A DNA stretch of 52,907 bases from Archangium violaceum Cb vi76. Lineage in GTDB: Bacteria; Myxococcota; Myxococcia; Myxococcales; Myxococcaceae. The position numbers and the translations under genes are program-made. The notes below the pieces were generated by a model. It had not been told where the DNA came from and did no database searches. It was given only the letters and a program-made list of their open reading frames with translations. Positions 18,189 through 25,714 of this stretch are shown here, one piece after another (the first letter of the stretch is position 1; every line of letters starts with the position of its first letter). The stretch is from positions 1 to 52,907 of the forward strand of contig NZ_JPMI01000038.1 of NCBI RefSeq assembly GCF_000733295.1, written 5' to 3'.

Positions 18189-20801
18189 TTAATCCCGAAC
18201 TTCGGCCTCCACGGGCGTCTGGGCCAGCTCCCGGAGGATGCGGAGCAGTTGACCGGGCTGGATGGGCTTCACCAGGTGGAGGTCGAAACCCGCCGCATGC
18301 GCGCGGTGGCGGTCCGAGTCCTGTCCGTACCCCGTGATGGCCACCAGCTTGATGCCCTTCAGGGAGGGCTCCTGGCGCAGCCTCGACGCGAGCTCGTAGC
18401 CATCCATCACCGGAAGGCCCACATCCAGCAGCGCGATGTGGGGCCGGAACGCGCTGGCCGCCTCGAGCCCACCCGGTCCATCCAGGGCCATCCGCGTGAC
18501 ATACCCCTTCGAGCCCAGGAACTCGGTGAGCAGCTCGACCGAGTCTCGGTTGTCATCCACCAGGAGCAGCCGCAGGGAGCCCGGGTCTTCCTGGACGGAG
18601 GGCACCTCGGAGGGAGGGCTCCGGTCCTCGCCCTCGGTGCCGTCATGCCGCGGCGCGGCGAGCGGCAGGCGGACCACGAACTCACTCCCACGGCCCAGGC
18701 CCTCGCTGTGGACCGAGACGGTGCCCCCATGCAGCTCGACCAGACTGCGGACGATGGCCAGGCCCAGGCCGAGCCCTCCCTGGGACCGATCGATGGACCG
18801 GCCCTCCTGGACGAACATGTCGAAGATCCGCGGGAGGATGTTGGGCGCGATGCCCGCGCCATTGTCCCGGACCCGCACCACGGCCTGCTCCCCCTCCCCC
18901 TCCGCGGTGACGGTGATGCGGCCACCGGGATCCGTGTACTTCGCCGCGTTGTTGAGCAGATTCGCCAGCACCTGGGCGAGCCGGGCCGGATCCCCATCCA
19001 CGACGAGCGGACCGGCCGGCGGGGGCATCTCCAGGAAGTGCGCGCGCTGCTCCAACAAGGGGCCCGCCATCTCGGCGGCCTTGAGCAGCACGGCCGTGAG
19101 ATCGATGCGCCCCCGCTTGAGCTGCACCTTTCCCCGGGTGATGCGCGAGACGTCGAGCAGATCATCGACGAGCCGGGTGAGGTGCTCGACCTGGCGCTCG
19201 ATGATGGTCCGCTCCCGCTCGAAGGAAGCGCCGTCCTTCAACCGCATCAACTGGAGGGCCGTGACCATGGGCGAGAGCGGATTGCGCAGCTCATGGCCGA
19301 GCATCGCGAGGAATTCGTCCTTGCGGCGGTCCGCCTGGCGCGCCTCCTGGTAGAGGCGGGCATTGTCGAGCGCCACGCCCGCGCGCAGCCCCAGCTCCTC
19401 GATGAGCTCCAGGGCCTCGGGGTCGTAGCGGCCCACCTCCTCGGCGCCCAGGACGATGGCACCGAGCACCCGGCCTCGTGCCGCGATCGGCGCCAGGACC
19501 GAGTTGTTCGTGATGCAGGAGCGCGGCTCGCTCCACGTCGACAGCAGCGAGAGTCCCAGCTCCCGCGCGAGCCCGGCCTTCACCCGCTCGCGGTGGATGG
19601 ACAGCGTCTTCGTCTCGTCGGTGCCCGAGACGGTGCGCTCCACCATCTGGATGACGGCCCAGTCGGCGAAACGGGGCACCAGGAGGTTGGCCACCCAGGT
19701 GAGGGCCGCCTCCAGATCCAACGACGAGCCGAGCATCGCGCTCGCTTCCGACAGGAGATCCGCCCGCTGCTGCCGTGCCTCCGCCATGAGCCGGGCCCGC
19801 CGCTCGGCCTCGAGCAACCGGGCGCGATCACACGCCTGGGCCGCCTGATGGGCCAGGGCCTGGATGAAGGCGCGCTCGTCATTCTCGAAGGGCCGTGGCT
19901 CGGGGAAGTTGAAGCCGAGCGCACCCAGGCACCGGCCATCGACCAGCAGGGGCACGGTGGCATAGCAGAGCGGACGGCCCCGATAGTCATTGCCGAAGAT
20001 GCCCCGCTGCTGACGGAAGGCCTTCGCGAGCGGCAGCTCGGCCTCCACCGGAATGTGCGCGTAGTCGCGCAGCACCGACTCGGGGTAGCCCACGGCGCGG
20101 ATCAGCCGCAGCCCGCCCCCGGTCCCGTCGGCCAGGTACATGCTCCCCGCGTGGGCGCCCATGGCGTCCAATCCCCAGGAGAGGATGACGTCCGCCACCT
20201 GGGTGAAGGTGTGCGCCCGCGAGAGCCCATCCGAGACGGAGTGGAGCATCGACAGCACGGAGTTCACGCGCTGGAGACGGCCCCGCTCCTCGGCGAGCCG
20301 CTGCCGCGCCCGTGCCTCCCGGCTCGACTGCAGTGCCAGCGCGGCCTGGTTGGCGATCAACTGCAGCAGGTGCCGCTCGTGCGGCGTGGGGAAGTTCTCC
20401 CGCCACGAGCCGACGACGATCCTCCCGGGCTCTCCCAGGGGCGTGGCCGCGGCCAGGCGGACCGTGGTCCGGCCAAGGATGTTCGGCCGTGGCAGCACGA
20501 AGGCCGGCGGCGAGCCCGGGCTCATCGCCCCCTCACCCGCGGCCAGGAGCGCCTCGCGGTCCAGATCCGGAGGGAAACAGCAGTCGAGTGGCCCCTCCGT
20601 CCCCTGGAGCTTCAGGAGCGCGACGTCCAGACGCAGCCGGGAGACGAGGAGCTCGAGGGTGCTCCGGGCGAACTCCGCTGGCTCCCTGCCCTGCCAGGCG
20701 GAGGACAGCTCGAACAGGGCGAACAGGTCATTGACCTGCCGGCGAAGCGCGAGTGCTCCTTTTTCAGCGAGCTCCGACAGGCGGGAGTGGGTGCGCTCCA
20801 T
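18189..20801 (-). CDS. Hybrid sensor histidine kinase with three GAF-like domains and a receiver
   Basis: The product has 870 residues, all cytosolic. Three GAF-like regions lie at about 20-165, 185-335 and 365-485. The HisKA H-box is FLAMLGHELRNPLSP (about 500). The ATPase domain shows the N-box NLLNNAAKYTD, DNGAGI, and GLGLGLAIV. The C-terminal receiver (about 755-870) has LLLVDDNRDS, phosphoacceptor Asp in IALLDVGLP, and LVKPIQP. The start MERTHSRLSE is 23 bases after the MEDS gene, so the two are probably co-transcribed and the MEDS protein may feed this kinase. Confidence 0.9.
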   Translation of the reverse strand: MERTHSRLSELAEKGALALRRQVNDLFALFELSSAWQGREPAEFARSTLELLVSRLRLDVALLKLQGTEGPLDCCFPPDLDREALLAAGEGAMSPGSPPAFVLPRPNILGRTTVRLAAATPLGEPGRIVVGSWRENFPTPHERHLLQLIANQAALALQSSREARARQRLAEERGRLQRVNSVLSMLHSVSDGLSRAHTFTQVADVILSWGLDAMGAHAGSMYLADGTGGGLRLIRAVGYPESVLRDYAHIPVEAELPLAKAFRQQRGIFGNDYRGRPLCYATVPLLVDGRCLGALGFNFPEPRPFENDERAFIQALAHQAAQACDRARLLEAERRARLMAEARQQRADLLSEASAMLGSSLDLEAALTWVANLLVPRFADWAVIQMVERTVSGTDETKTLSIHRERVKAGLARELGLSLLSTWSEPRSCITNNSVLAPIAARGRVLGAIVLGAEEVGRYDPEALELIEELGLRAGVALDNARLYQEARQADRRKDEFLAMLGHELRNPLSPMVTALQLMRLKDGASFERERTIIERQVEHLTRLVDDLLDVSRITRGKVQLKRGRIDLTAVLLKAAEMAGPLLEQRAHFLEMPPPAGPLVVDGDPARLAQVLANLLNNAAKYTDPGGRITVTAEGEGEQAVVRVRDNGAGIAPNILPRIFDMFVQEGRSIDRSQGGLGLGLAIVRSLVELHGGTVSVHSEGLGRGSEFVVRLPLAAPRHDGTEGEDRSPPSEVPSVQEDPGSLRLLLVDDNRDSVELLTEFLGSKGYVTRMALDGPGGLEAASAFRPHIALLDVGLPVMDGYELASRLRQEPSLKGIKLVAITGYGQDSDRHRAHAAGFDLHLVKPIQPGQLLRILRELAQTPVEAEVRD

Positions 20802-20824
20802 GACCAAGGGAAGGACTTCCTCGC

Positions 20825-21406
20825 TCAGGAGCGCGACTGGACGTAGTACGGATTCTCGTGGACCACGCCATCGACGAGGGCGTAGGGATGGGCCCGGAGG
20901 ACGTCCATGACGGCCGAGCCGCTGAAGCGGTTGAGATCGTAGACGCAGATGGCGGGCTGCCGCAGCTGGTTGAGCAGGTGGTTGACGCGGAATTCGTAAT
21001 CGATGAAGCGCTCCACCCCGGGCTGCTCCTCGAGGGCCCATTCCATGTGGCCCATCATGCGCACACGGGAGAAGCCCTCGGCCCGGCTCGTCATCACCGC
21101 CTCCTCGAGGAGCGCCATCATCGAGTCTCCGTCGAACCGGCCCTCCTTGAGATAGGCATCGTTCCACCCCATCACCTCGAGCTGCCCCGTCCTCATGCAG
21201 TCATCGGTGGGGACGCCCATCTGCTCCAGGTGCTGGAGGTGATCATGTTTCAGGTGGGGATCGCAGATGTGGATCGCCTTCTCTCCCGCGTCGATCCCCT
21301 CGCGGATATAGGAGCGGAGCACCTCGTATTCTTCCTCGCGCGAGCGGAAGAACGCGGCGATATGGAAATGCTCGAGCTTCCTTCCCGCGATGGTCACATC
21401 CCCCAT
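20825..21406 (-). CDS. MEDS-domain sensory protein
   Basis: The product has 193 residues covering one MEDS (DcmR-type sensory) domain: HIAAFFRSREEEYEVLRSYI, EKAIHICDP, GFSRVRMMGHMEWAL, and the terminal ICVYDLNRFSGSAVMDVLRAHP (quoted only to show the family's YDLNRF core). MEDS domains are predicted to sense small ligands, originally proposed for hydrocarbon derivatives. Here the domain is a separate protein just upstream of the hybrid kinase. AGGAGG precedes the ATG. Confidence 0.85.
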   Translation of the reverse strand: MGDVTIAGRKLEHFHIAAFFRSREEEYEVLRSYIREGIDAGEKAIHICDPHLKHDHLQHLEQMGVPTDDCMRTGQLEVMGWNDAYLKEGRFDGDSMMALLEEAVMTSRAEGFSRVRMMGHMEWALEEQPGVERFIDYEFRVNHLLNQLRQPAICVYDLNRFSGSAVMDVLRAHPYALVDGVVHENPYYVQSRS

Positions 21407-21579
21407 GTGGCCGTCCTCCTGATCAGGATCAACAGACTGCCGCCGGCCGCGAACCCCCAGCCGGCGCCTCGCACCGAGGCGGAGCCGTCACATGAGAAAA
21501 TACTACCGTCCTGAAGGATTCGTTCCGCGGTGTCTCGCGGGCCGTCTGTTAGCGGACAGGTTTTCGGAGGAGGACGGCG

Positions 21580-22383
21580 CTAGCTCACACTCTCGGCGCT
21601 GTAGCGGGCGATGAGGCCGGTGCGCACGGCGTGGCGGTAGACGCGGGTGAAGAACCAGCCCGCCAGCAGGATGTCGAGCACGGCGAGCCCCACGCCCCAG
21701 AGCAGCGAGGTGCCCGAGAAGGCGCCACCCGCGACGATCGTCCGCATGCCCTCGAAGACGTAGGAAGGTGGCAGCAGGTGGGAGATGGCACGCATCCACT
21801 CGGGGAGCGTGGAGAGCGGATAGAAGACGCCCGCGAAGGGCGAGACCACGGCGGGAATGGGCCAGACGAACCACTCCGCGGACGGCCCGAGCCGGAGCAC
21901 CACGGCGGCCCCGAAGATGCCCAGGGCGATGCCAAAGAGGAAGAGCACCAGCAGGAACGGCACGAGCATGAGGCCGTAGGTGAACAGGGACAGGCCGAAC
22001 GCCGCCCCCGCCACCAGCAGCATCACCAGGAGCCCGATGGAGCTCGTCGCGATGCTCGAGAGCACGAGGCCGCCCACGTACTCGTTGATGGAGAGCGGCG
22101 TGGCGAAGACGTTGAGGAAGTTGCGTGACCACACGTCCTCGAAGAACGCCATGGTGACGCCCTGCATGACGCGGGTGAGGAAGTCCCAGAGGAGCACCGC
22201 GCCCAGGAGCGCGGGGACGAAGTCGAGCCCGGGCGCGGTGACGCTGTTGAGGTAGCGGGACATGAAGCCCCACAGCACCATGTCGATGGCCACCCACACG
22301 AAGAGCGGGAAGATGCGCGAGGGGCTCCCGCGGATGAGGTAGAACTGGCGCAGGACGATGGCGGCGGCGCGGTTGAGGGCCAT
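21580..22383 (-). CDS. ABC-2 type transporter permease
   Basis: The product has 267 residues with six predicted membrane segments. It has the ABC-2 permease layout: a cytosolic start (NRAAAIVLRQFYLIRGSP), two N-terminal helices, the central SINEYVGGLVLSSIATSSIG region, and SPFAGVFYPLSTLPEWMRAI before the last helices. It starts five bases after the ATPase gene's stop. Together they form an exporter of lipid, polysaccharide or drug type; substrate unknown. The frame remains open upstream, inside the ATPase gene, but this ATG starts the homology. Confidence 0.87.
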   Translation of the reverse strand: MALNRAAAIVLRQFYLIRGSPSRIFPLFVWVAIDMVLWGFMSRYLNSVTAPGLDFVPALLGAVLLWDFLTRVMQGVTMAFFEDVWSRNFLNVFATPLSINEYVGGLVLSSIATSSIGLLVMLLVAGAAFGLSLFTYGLMLVPFLLVLFLFGIALGIFGAAVVLRLGPSAEWFVWPIPAVVSPFAGVFYPLSTLPEWMRAISHLLPPSYVFEGMRTIVAGGAFSGTSLLWGVGLAVLDILLAGWFFTRVYRHAVRTGLIARYSAESVS

Positions 22384-22388
22384 GGGGT

Positions 22389-23144
22389 TCAGGCTCGCTC
22401 CAGCGCGAGCGGTTCCCGCGCCACGGTGATGAACAGCTCCTCCAGGCTCGCCTTGCCGTGCTCGCGCGGCAGGGCCCGGGGGTCTCCCTCGAGCAGGACC
22501 TTCCCACGCGACACGAAGAGGACGCGGTCGCAGACCTCCTCGACCTCGTACATGTTGTGCGAGGTCCAGAGCACGCCTCCCGTTCCCCGGGTGGCGAACT
22601 CGCGGATGCGCGCGCGGATGTCCTTCGCCGTGGCGGGATCCAACGAGGCGGTGGGCTCGTCGAGCAGCAGGAGCTGGGGACGGTTGAGCATGGCCTTGGC
22701 GAGGGCCACCCGCGTCTGCTCTCCCGAGGAGAGCACGCCGCACTTGGTATCGCGGAACCGGACGAGATCGAACTGGACGAGCAGCTCCTCGATGCGGGCC
22801 GAGAGCCCCTTCACGCCGTAGATGAGACCGGAGACGCGCAGGTTCTGCTGCACGGTGAGGTTGCCGGGCAGGGGCGAGTAGACGGCGGCGAAGTTGGTGC
22901 GCTCGAGCGCCTGGGAGCGGCGCTTCGCGAGGTCCACGCCCTCGATGAGGATGGACCCGGCGGTGGGCTCGAGGACGCCGAGGATCATGTTGATGGTGGT
23001 GGTCTTCCCGGCGCCGTTGGGGCCGAGCAGCCCGACGATCTCATTGCGGCCCACGTCGAACGAGATGCCGTCGACCGCGACGGTGGCGCCGTACTGTTTG
23101 CGCAGCGCCTGTACCGAGAGGACCCGTTCATGCGTCGAGGGCAT
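22389..23144 (-). CDS. ABC transporter ATP-binding protein
   Basis: The product has 251 residues. Walker A is LLGPNGAGKTTTINMI, the signature is LSSGEQTRVALAKAML, Walker B is LLLLDEPTASLD, and the switch His is in WTSHNM. It is of the type paired with ABC-2 permeases and forms a two-gene operon with the permease at 21580. Confidence 0.92.
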   Translation of the reverse strand: MPSTHERVLSVQALRKQYGATVAVDGISFDVGRNEIVGLLGPNGAGKTTTINMILGVLEPTAGSILIEGVDLAKRRSQALERTNFAAVYSPLPGNLTVQQNLRVSGLIYGVKGLSARIEELLVQFDLVRFRDTKCGVLSSGEQTRVALAKAMLNRPQLLLLDEPTASLDPATAKDIRARIREFATRGTGGVLWTSHNMYEVEEVCDRVLFVSRGKVLLEGDPRALPREHGKASLEELFITVAREPLALERA

Positions 23145-23204
23145 GCGGCCTTCTACGCCACCTCCCGCTCCACGGGTCGGACATTTTCGGGATGGAACGG
23201 AGCC

Positions 23205-23483
23205 TCACTGCTCCGTGGGGCCCGTGCCGACCTTCCGCACGGTGTGCACCGCCGCATCCACCTCGGCGAGGATGCGGCGCGCGTGGAGCAGGAAGGCCTC
23301 GCCGGCGGGCAGCAGCCGCATGCCGCGAGAAGTCCGCTCGAAGAGCGGGGTTCCCAGCTCGTCCTCGAGCGCGAGGATGTGCCGGCTGAGCGGAGGCTGG
23401 GACAGGTGGAGCCGGCGCGCGGCGCGGCCCACGTGGCCTTCCTCGGCCACCGCGACGAAGGACTGGATGTGTGTGAGGCTCAC
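23205..23483 (-). pseudogene. LysR-type regulator, DNA-binding domain only (truncated)
   Basis: From a GTG start it encodes 92 residues: LTHIQSFVAVAEEGHVGRAA, the HTH LHLSQPPLSRHILALEDELG, TPLFERTSRGMRLL and the linker helix ending in a stop after VRKVGTGPTEQ. LysR proteins are normally about 300 residues, and the whole effector-binding domain is missing. It may be a remnant or, less likely, a small stand-alone DNA-binding protein. It sits 60 bases upstream of the ABC operon on the same strand. Confidence 0.7.
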
Positions 23484-23494
23484 GGCGAGCGAGG

Positions 23495-23647
23495 TTACCG
23501 CGCCGCCGGGTGCGGGTACACCATCACCCAGACCCAGACCGGCGACCAGGCAGGCATGGAACCAGGCATGCGCGCCATCGCGGGCCGCTGGGCGTCGCGG
23601 CGCTTGCGGAACTCGTCGAGATGGATGACTTCGGCAGTCTGGTTCAT
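23495..23647 (-). CDS. Small 50-residue protein (putative)
   Basis: A short frame begins MNQTAEVIHLDEFRKRRDAQ and ends in a Trp/Val/Pro-rich tail before a TAA at 23495-23497. The V-HLDEFRKRR start resembles small myxobacterial proteins of unknown function. The ribosome binding site is weak. It lies between the response regulator and the LysR fragment, all on the minus strand. Confidence 0.45.
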   Translation of the reverse strand: MNQTAEVIHLDEFRKRRDAQRPAMARMPGSMPAWSPVWVWVMVYPHPAAR

Positions 23648-23814
23648 GGCGGACACCGCTTTCTTGAAGTGGCTCTATGCCTCCGTCCCCCCGTGGGGGA
23701 ACGCTTGAAATCATTATCGGAAGGAGGCGTCCGCCAGTTGCGCGGATTCTTGTCCGCCCCAGCGGATGGCGGCTCAGGCCGTCCCGGCACGGGTCCTGGC
23801 CACCCAGATGTGAC

Positions 23815-24267
23815 CTACCGTCTCTGGGGGGGAAGCTCATTGAGCACGAGCCAGTACATGCCCAGCTGCCGCACGGACTCGAAGAAGTCGGTGACGTCCA
23901 CCGGCTTGTGGACGAAGCTGTTGACGCCGAGCTGGTAGCCCTCCACCAGATCCCGCTCCTCCTTGGACGAGGTGAGGATGACCACGGGCAGGGTCCGCGT
24001 GCGCGAGTCGGAGCGGACGCGCCGCAGCACCTCCAGGCCGTCGATGCGCGGCAGGTGCAGATCCAACAGGACGATCTGGGGCTTGATGGCCGGATCCCGG
24101 TCCGCGTGCTTGCCCTGGATGAAGAGGTAGTCGAGCGCCTCCGCACCATCGCGAACGACCACCACGGGGTTGTGGATGTTGCTCTTGCGGAAGGCCCGGA
24201 GGGTGATCAGCTCGTCATCCTCATTGTCCTCGACGAGCAGGATGACGCGCTGGTTCGGATCATTCAT
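23815..24267 (-). CDS. CheY-like response regulator (Rcp1 type)
   Basis: The product has 150 residues and is a stand-alone receiver: ILLVEDNEDDELITLRAF, phosphoacceptor Asp in IVLLDLHLPRIDG, Thr in VVILTSSKEERD, Lys in SFVHKPVDV. The insertion around LDYLFIQGKHADRD is typical of the Rcp1 class that works with phytochrome-like kinases. Its ATG overlaps the stop of the kinase remnant (ATGA), so it was translationally coupled to that kinase. With the kinase decayed, its partner must be elsewhere if it is still used. Confidence 0.88.
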   Translation of the reverse strand: MNDPNQRVILLVEDNEDDELITLRAFRKSNIHNPVVVVRDGAEALDYLFIQGKHADRDPAIKPQIVLLDLHLPRIDGLEVLRRVRSDSRTRTLPVVILTSSKEERDLVEGYQLGVNSFVHKPVDVTDFFESVRQLGMYWLVLNELPPQRR

Positions 24268-24525
24268 GAGGTGGTGTCCTCGTGGAGGGTGAAAGAGAAG
24301 GTAGCACCCTCCCCGACCCGGCCCTCGCCCCAAATGCGGCCCGCGTGGCGCTGGTACTCCATGTCGAAGCCCGCGCCGTTGTCCCGGACGAAGTAGACGC
24401 GCCCGCTCCCCTCCCCCGGGAGGAGCCCGAACTCGATCTCCGCTTCTCCAATACCAGACGCAGCACCTGCGCATCCCCAGGGAGGGAGCGGTCATGATCG
24501 GGCGTGGAAAAGCGTACAGACATTC
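24264..24525 (-). pseudogene. Histidine kinase remnant: fragments of the ATPase domain
   Basis: Read leftwards, pieces of a C-terminal HATPase domain survive. LPGDAQVLRLVLE is the segment before the N-box; the frame then shifts near 24455 to AEIEFGLLPGEGSG, VYFVRDNGAGFDMEY, and then jumps in frame to QRHAGRIWGEGRVGEGATF and the end FTLHEDTTS. The N-box and the F and G2 boxes are absent, so it cannot bind ATP normally. The pattern matches phytochrome-like (Cph1-type) kinases, consistent with the coupled Rcp1-type regulator. No phosphorylation domain remains upstream. Confidence 0.72.
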
Positions 24526-24551
24526 ACGATCCCGAATCATCACAGGCGGGA

Positions 24552-24563
24552 TGGAATATTCCA
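24552..24563. promoter_or_regulatory. 12-bp palindrome TGGAATATTCCA upstream of a lipoprotein gene
   Basis: TGGAATATTCCA is a perfect palindrome 50 bases before the ATG at 24614, in an AT-rich stretch. A near copy (TGGAATATTCTGG on the minus strand) lies 36 bases upstream of the related lipoprotein gene at 37308-38849. It could be a shared operator or part of the promoter. Confidence 0.4.
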
Positions 24564-24613
24564 GAATAAGTCGTTAAACTGGATTTACCCACCTTGCTAC
24601 GAGGAATCCAGGC

Positions 24614-25405
24614 ATGACGTCGCCCCCGACCCGCTACCTCCTGCGTGCCCTGCTGTCCGGCGTACTGCTCACCGGTTGTGGAGGCATCCCCGATGAAGCC
24701 GGGCCGACTCCCGCCGGGGAAGAGAGTGTGGGCACCCGGGAGTCCGCCATGTGCTCCACCATGAGCGTCACCCACCTGGCGGTGAGCGGCATGGACTCGT
24801 ACGAGGGAGTCCTCGCCGGGGCTGGAACCTGGACGGTCTCTCCCAACGCCAACTCGGTGTACCTGGAGTACTACCTCGACAACAATCCCACCCCCACCAT
24901 GCAGCGGCTTCCCGGCACGTATGATCCCTCCACGGGAACCACCAGCGGAACCTGGTCCTACAGCATCGGGGGCGTGAGTTGCGGCGGGCACACGGTGACG
25001 ATCAAGGCCTACGCCCGGCACATCAGCAGCAACGGCGCGGAGGAGATCTGCTCGACGCCCATGACCGTCACCCGCACCGTCATCCAGGACGGGGCCTGCA
25101 AGCCCACCACGTCCGTGTCCTGCAAGCGCATCTCCAACGCGACCATCCGCTGCACGGGGACGGCCAGCGGCGGTTCCGGCTCCTACACGCCCTACTGGCA
25201 GGAGTACTGGGACTCCGAGATCTACCAGGAGCAGTACCTCTACGACTGGTTCCAGCGCCCGTGGACCGCGGACTTCCAATGCGTCAACACCACCTCGACC
25301 ACGTACTACGATCTGAACCAGTACCACTTCCGGGTGATCGACAGCACGGGGATGCCCTCGACCGTCAGCTCCAGCCCGGTCTTCAAGTGCTGGCCGGTGG
25401 CGTGA
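24614..25405 (+). CDS. Secreted lipoprotein of a local paralogous family
   Basis: The product has 263 residues. The lipobox is LLTGCGG (Cys about 23). The family N-terminal module covers residues about 40-160: VGTRESAMCS, SVTHLAVSG, GVLAGAGTW, YLEYYLDN, CGGHTVTIKAYAR and ICSTPMTVTRTV. It is closest to the lipoprotein at 39693-40457, with which it also shares HISSNG/NISSNG and EEICSTP. The C-terminal half has paired cysteines and ends with VIDSTGMPSTVSSSPVFKC. It is probably a small beta-sandwich protein on the cell surface or in the periplasm. Function unknown. Confidence 0.85.
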   Translation: MTSPPTRYLLRALLSGVLLTGCGGIPDEAGPTPAGEESVGTRESAMCSTMSVTHLAVSGMDSYEGVLAGAGTWTVSPNANSVYLEYYLDNNPTPTMQRLPGTYDPSTGTTSGTWSYSIGGVSCGGHTVTIKAYARHISSNGAEEICSTPMTVTRTVIQDGACKPTTSVSCKRISNATIRCTGTASGGSGSYTPYWQEYWDSEIYQEQYLYDWFQRPWTADFQCVNTTSTTYYDLNQYHFRVIDSTGMPSTVSSSPVFKCWPVA

Positions 25406-25463
25406 CGTCCCACGCGGACCAGGGCGCCGCCGGTTCCTCCGGGGCGCCCTCCGCGCGGCCTCC

Positions 25464-25695
25464 TCAGGGCACGCACAGCCGGGTGTACGAGCGAACGGGC
25501 GACTCCATGCCGCTCGCATCCTTCACCGCCACCGCTGCCGCTTCCGGAGCAGTTGATGGTCGAGCCGGACTGCGAGCACGTCAGGGTGGCGGTGGGGCAT
25601 CCCTGGGAGAAGGCGCTGGTCCTCGACAAGGAACCCGTGGTGCACCGGCCGGGCGCGGGCGTGGCGCTGTCGAAGATGGCGGGGTATCCCCTCAC
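25464..25695 (-). pseudogene. Decayed copy of the lipoprotein family (C-terminal fragments)
   Basis: Leftward frames hold CPTATLTCSQSGSTINCSGS, then, after a change of frame near 25525, AVKDASGMESPVRSYTRLCV and a stop at 25464. This matches the end of the paralogues at 24614 (SVSCKRISNATIRCTGTASG, VIDSTGMPS) and 39693 (KAVDSAGRET), with the middle missing and no N-terminal half. It is a remnant of a sixth copy, facing its relative at 24614. Confidence 0.6.
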
Positions 25696-25714
25696 CTCGA
25701 GGCGGAACCCCCGC

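Noticed and set aside
17958-20846. Very long rightward frame (over 950 codons) opposite the hybrid kinase
   Set aside because: The minus strand carries clear kinase motifs; the antisense product is low-complexity and has no ribosome binding site or family pattern.
25406-25463. Possible end of the rightward lipoprotein gene running on into the remnant
   Set aside because: The lipoprotein has a clear stop at 25405, and downstream matches to the family lie on the opposite strand.
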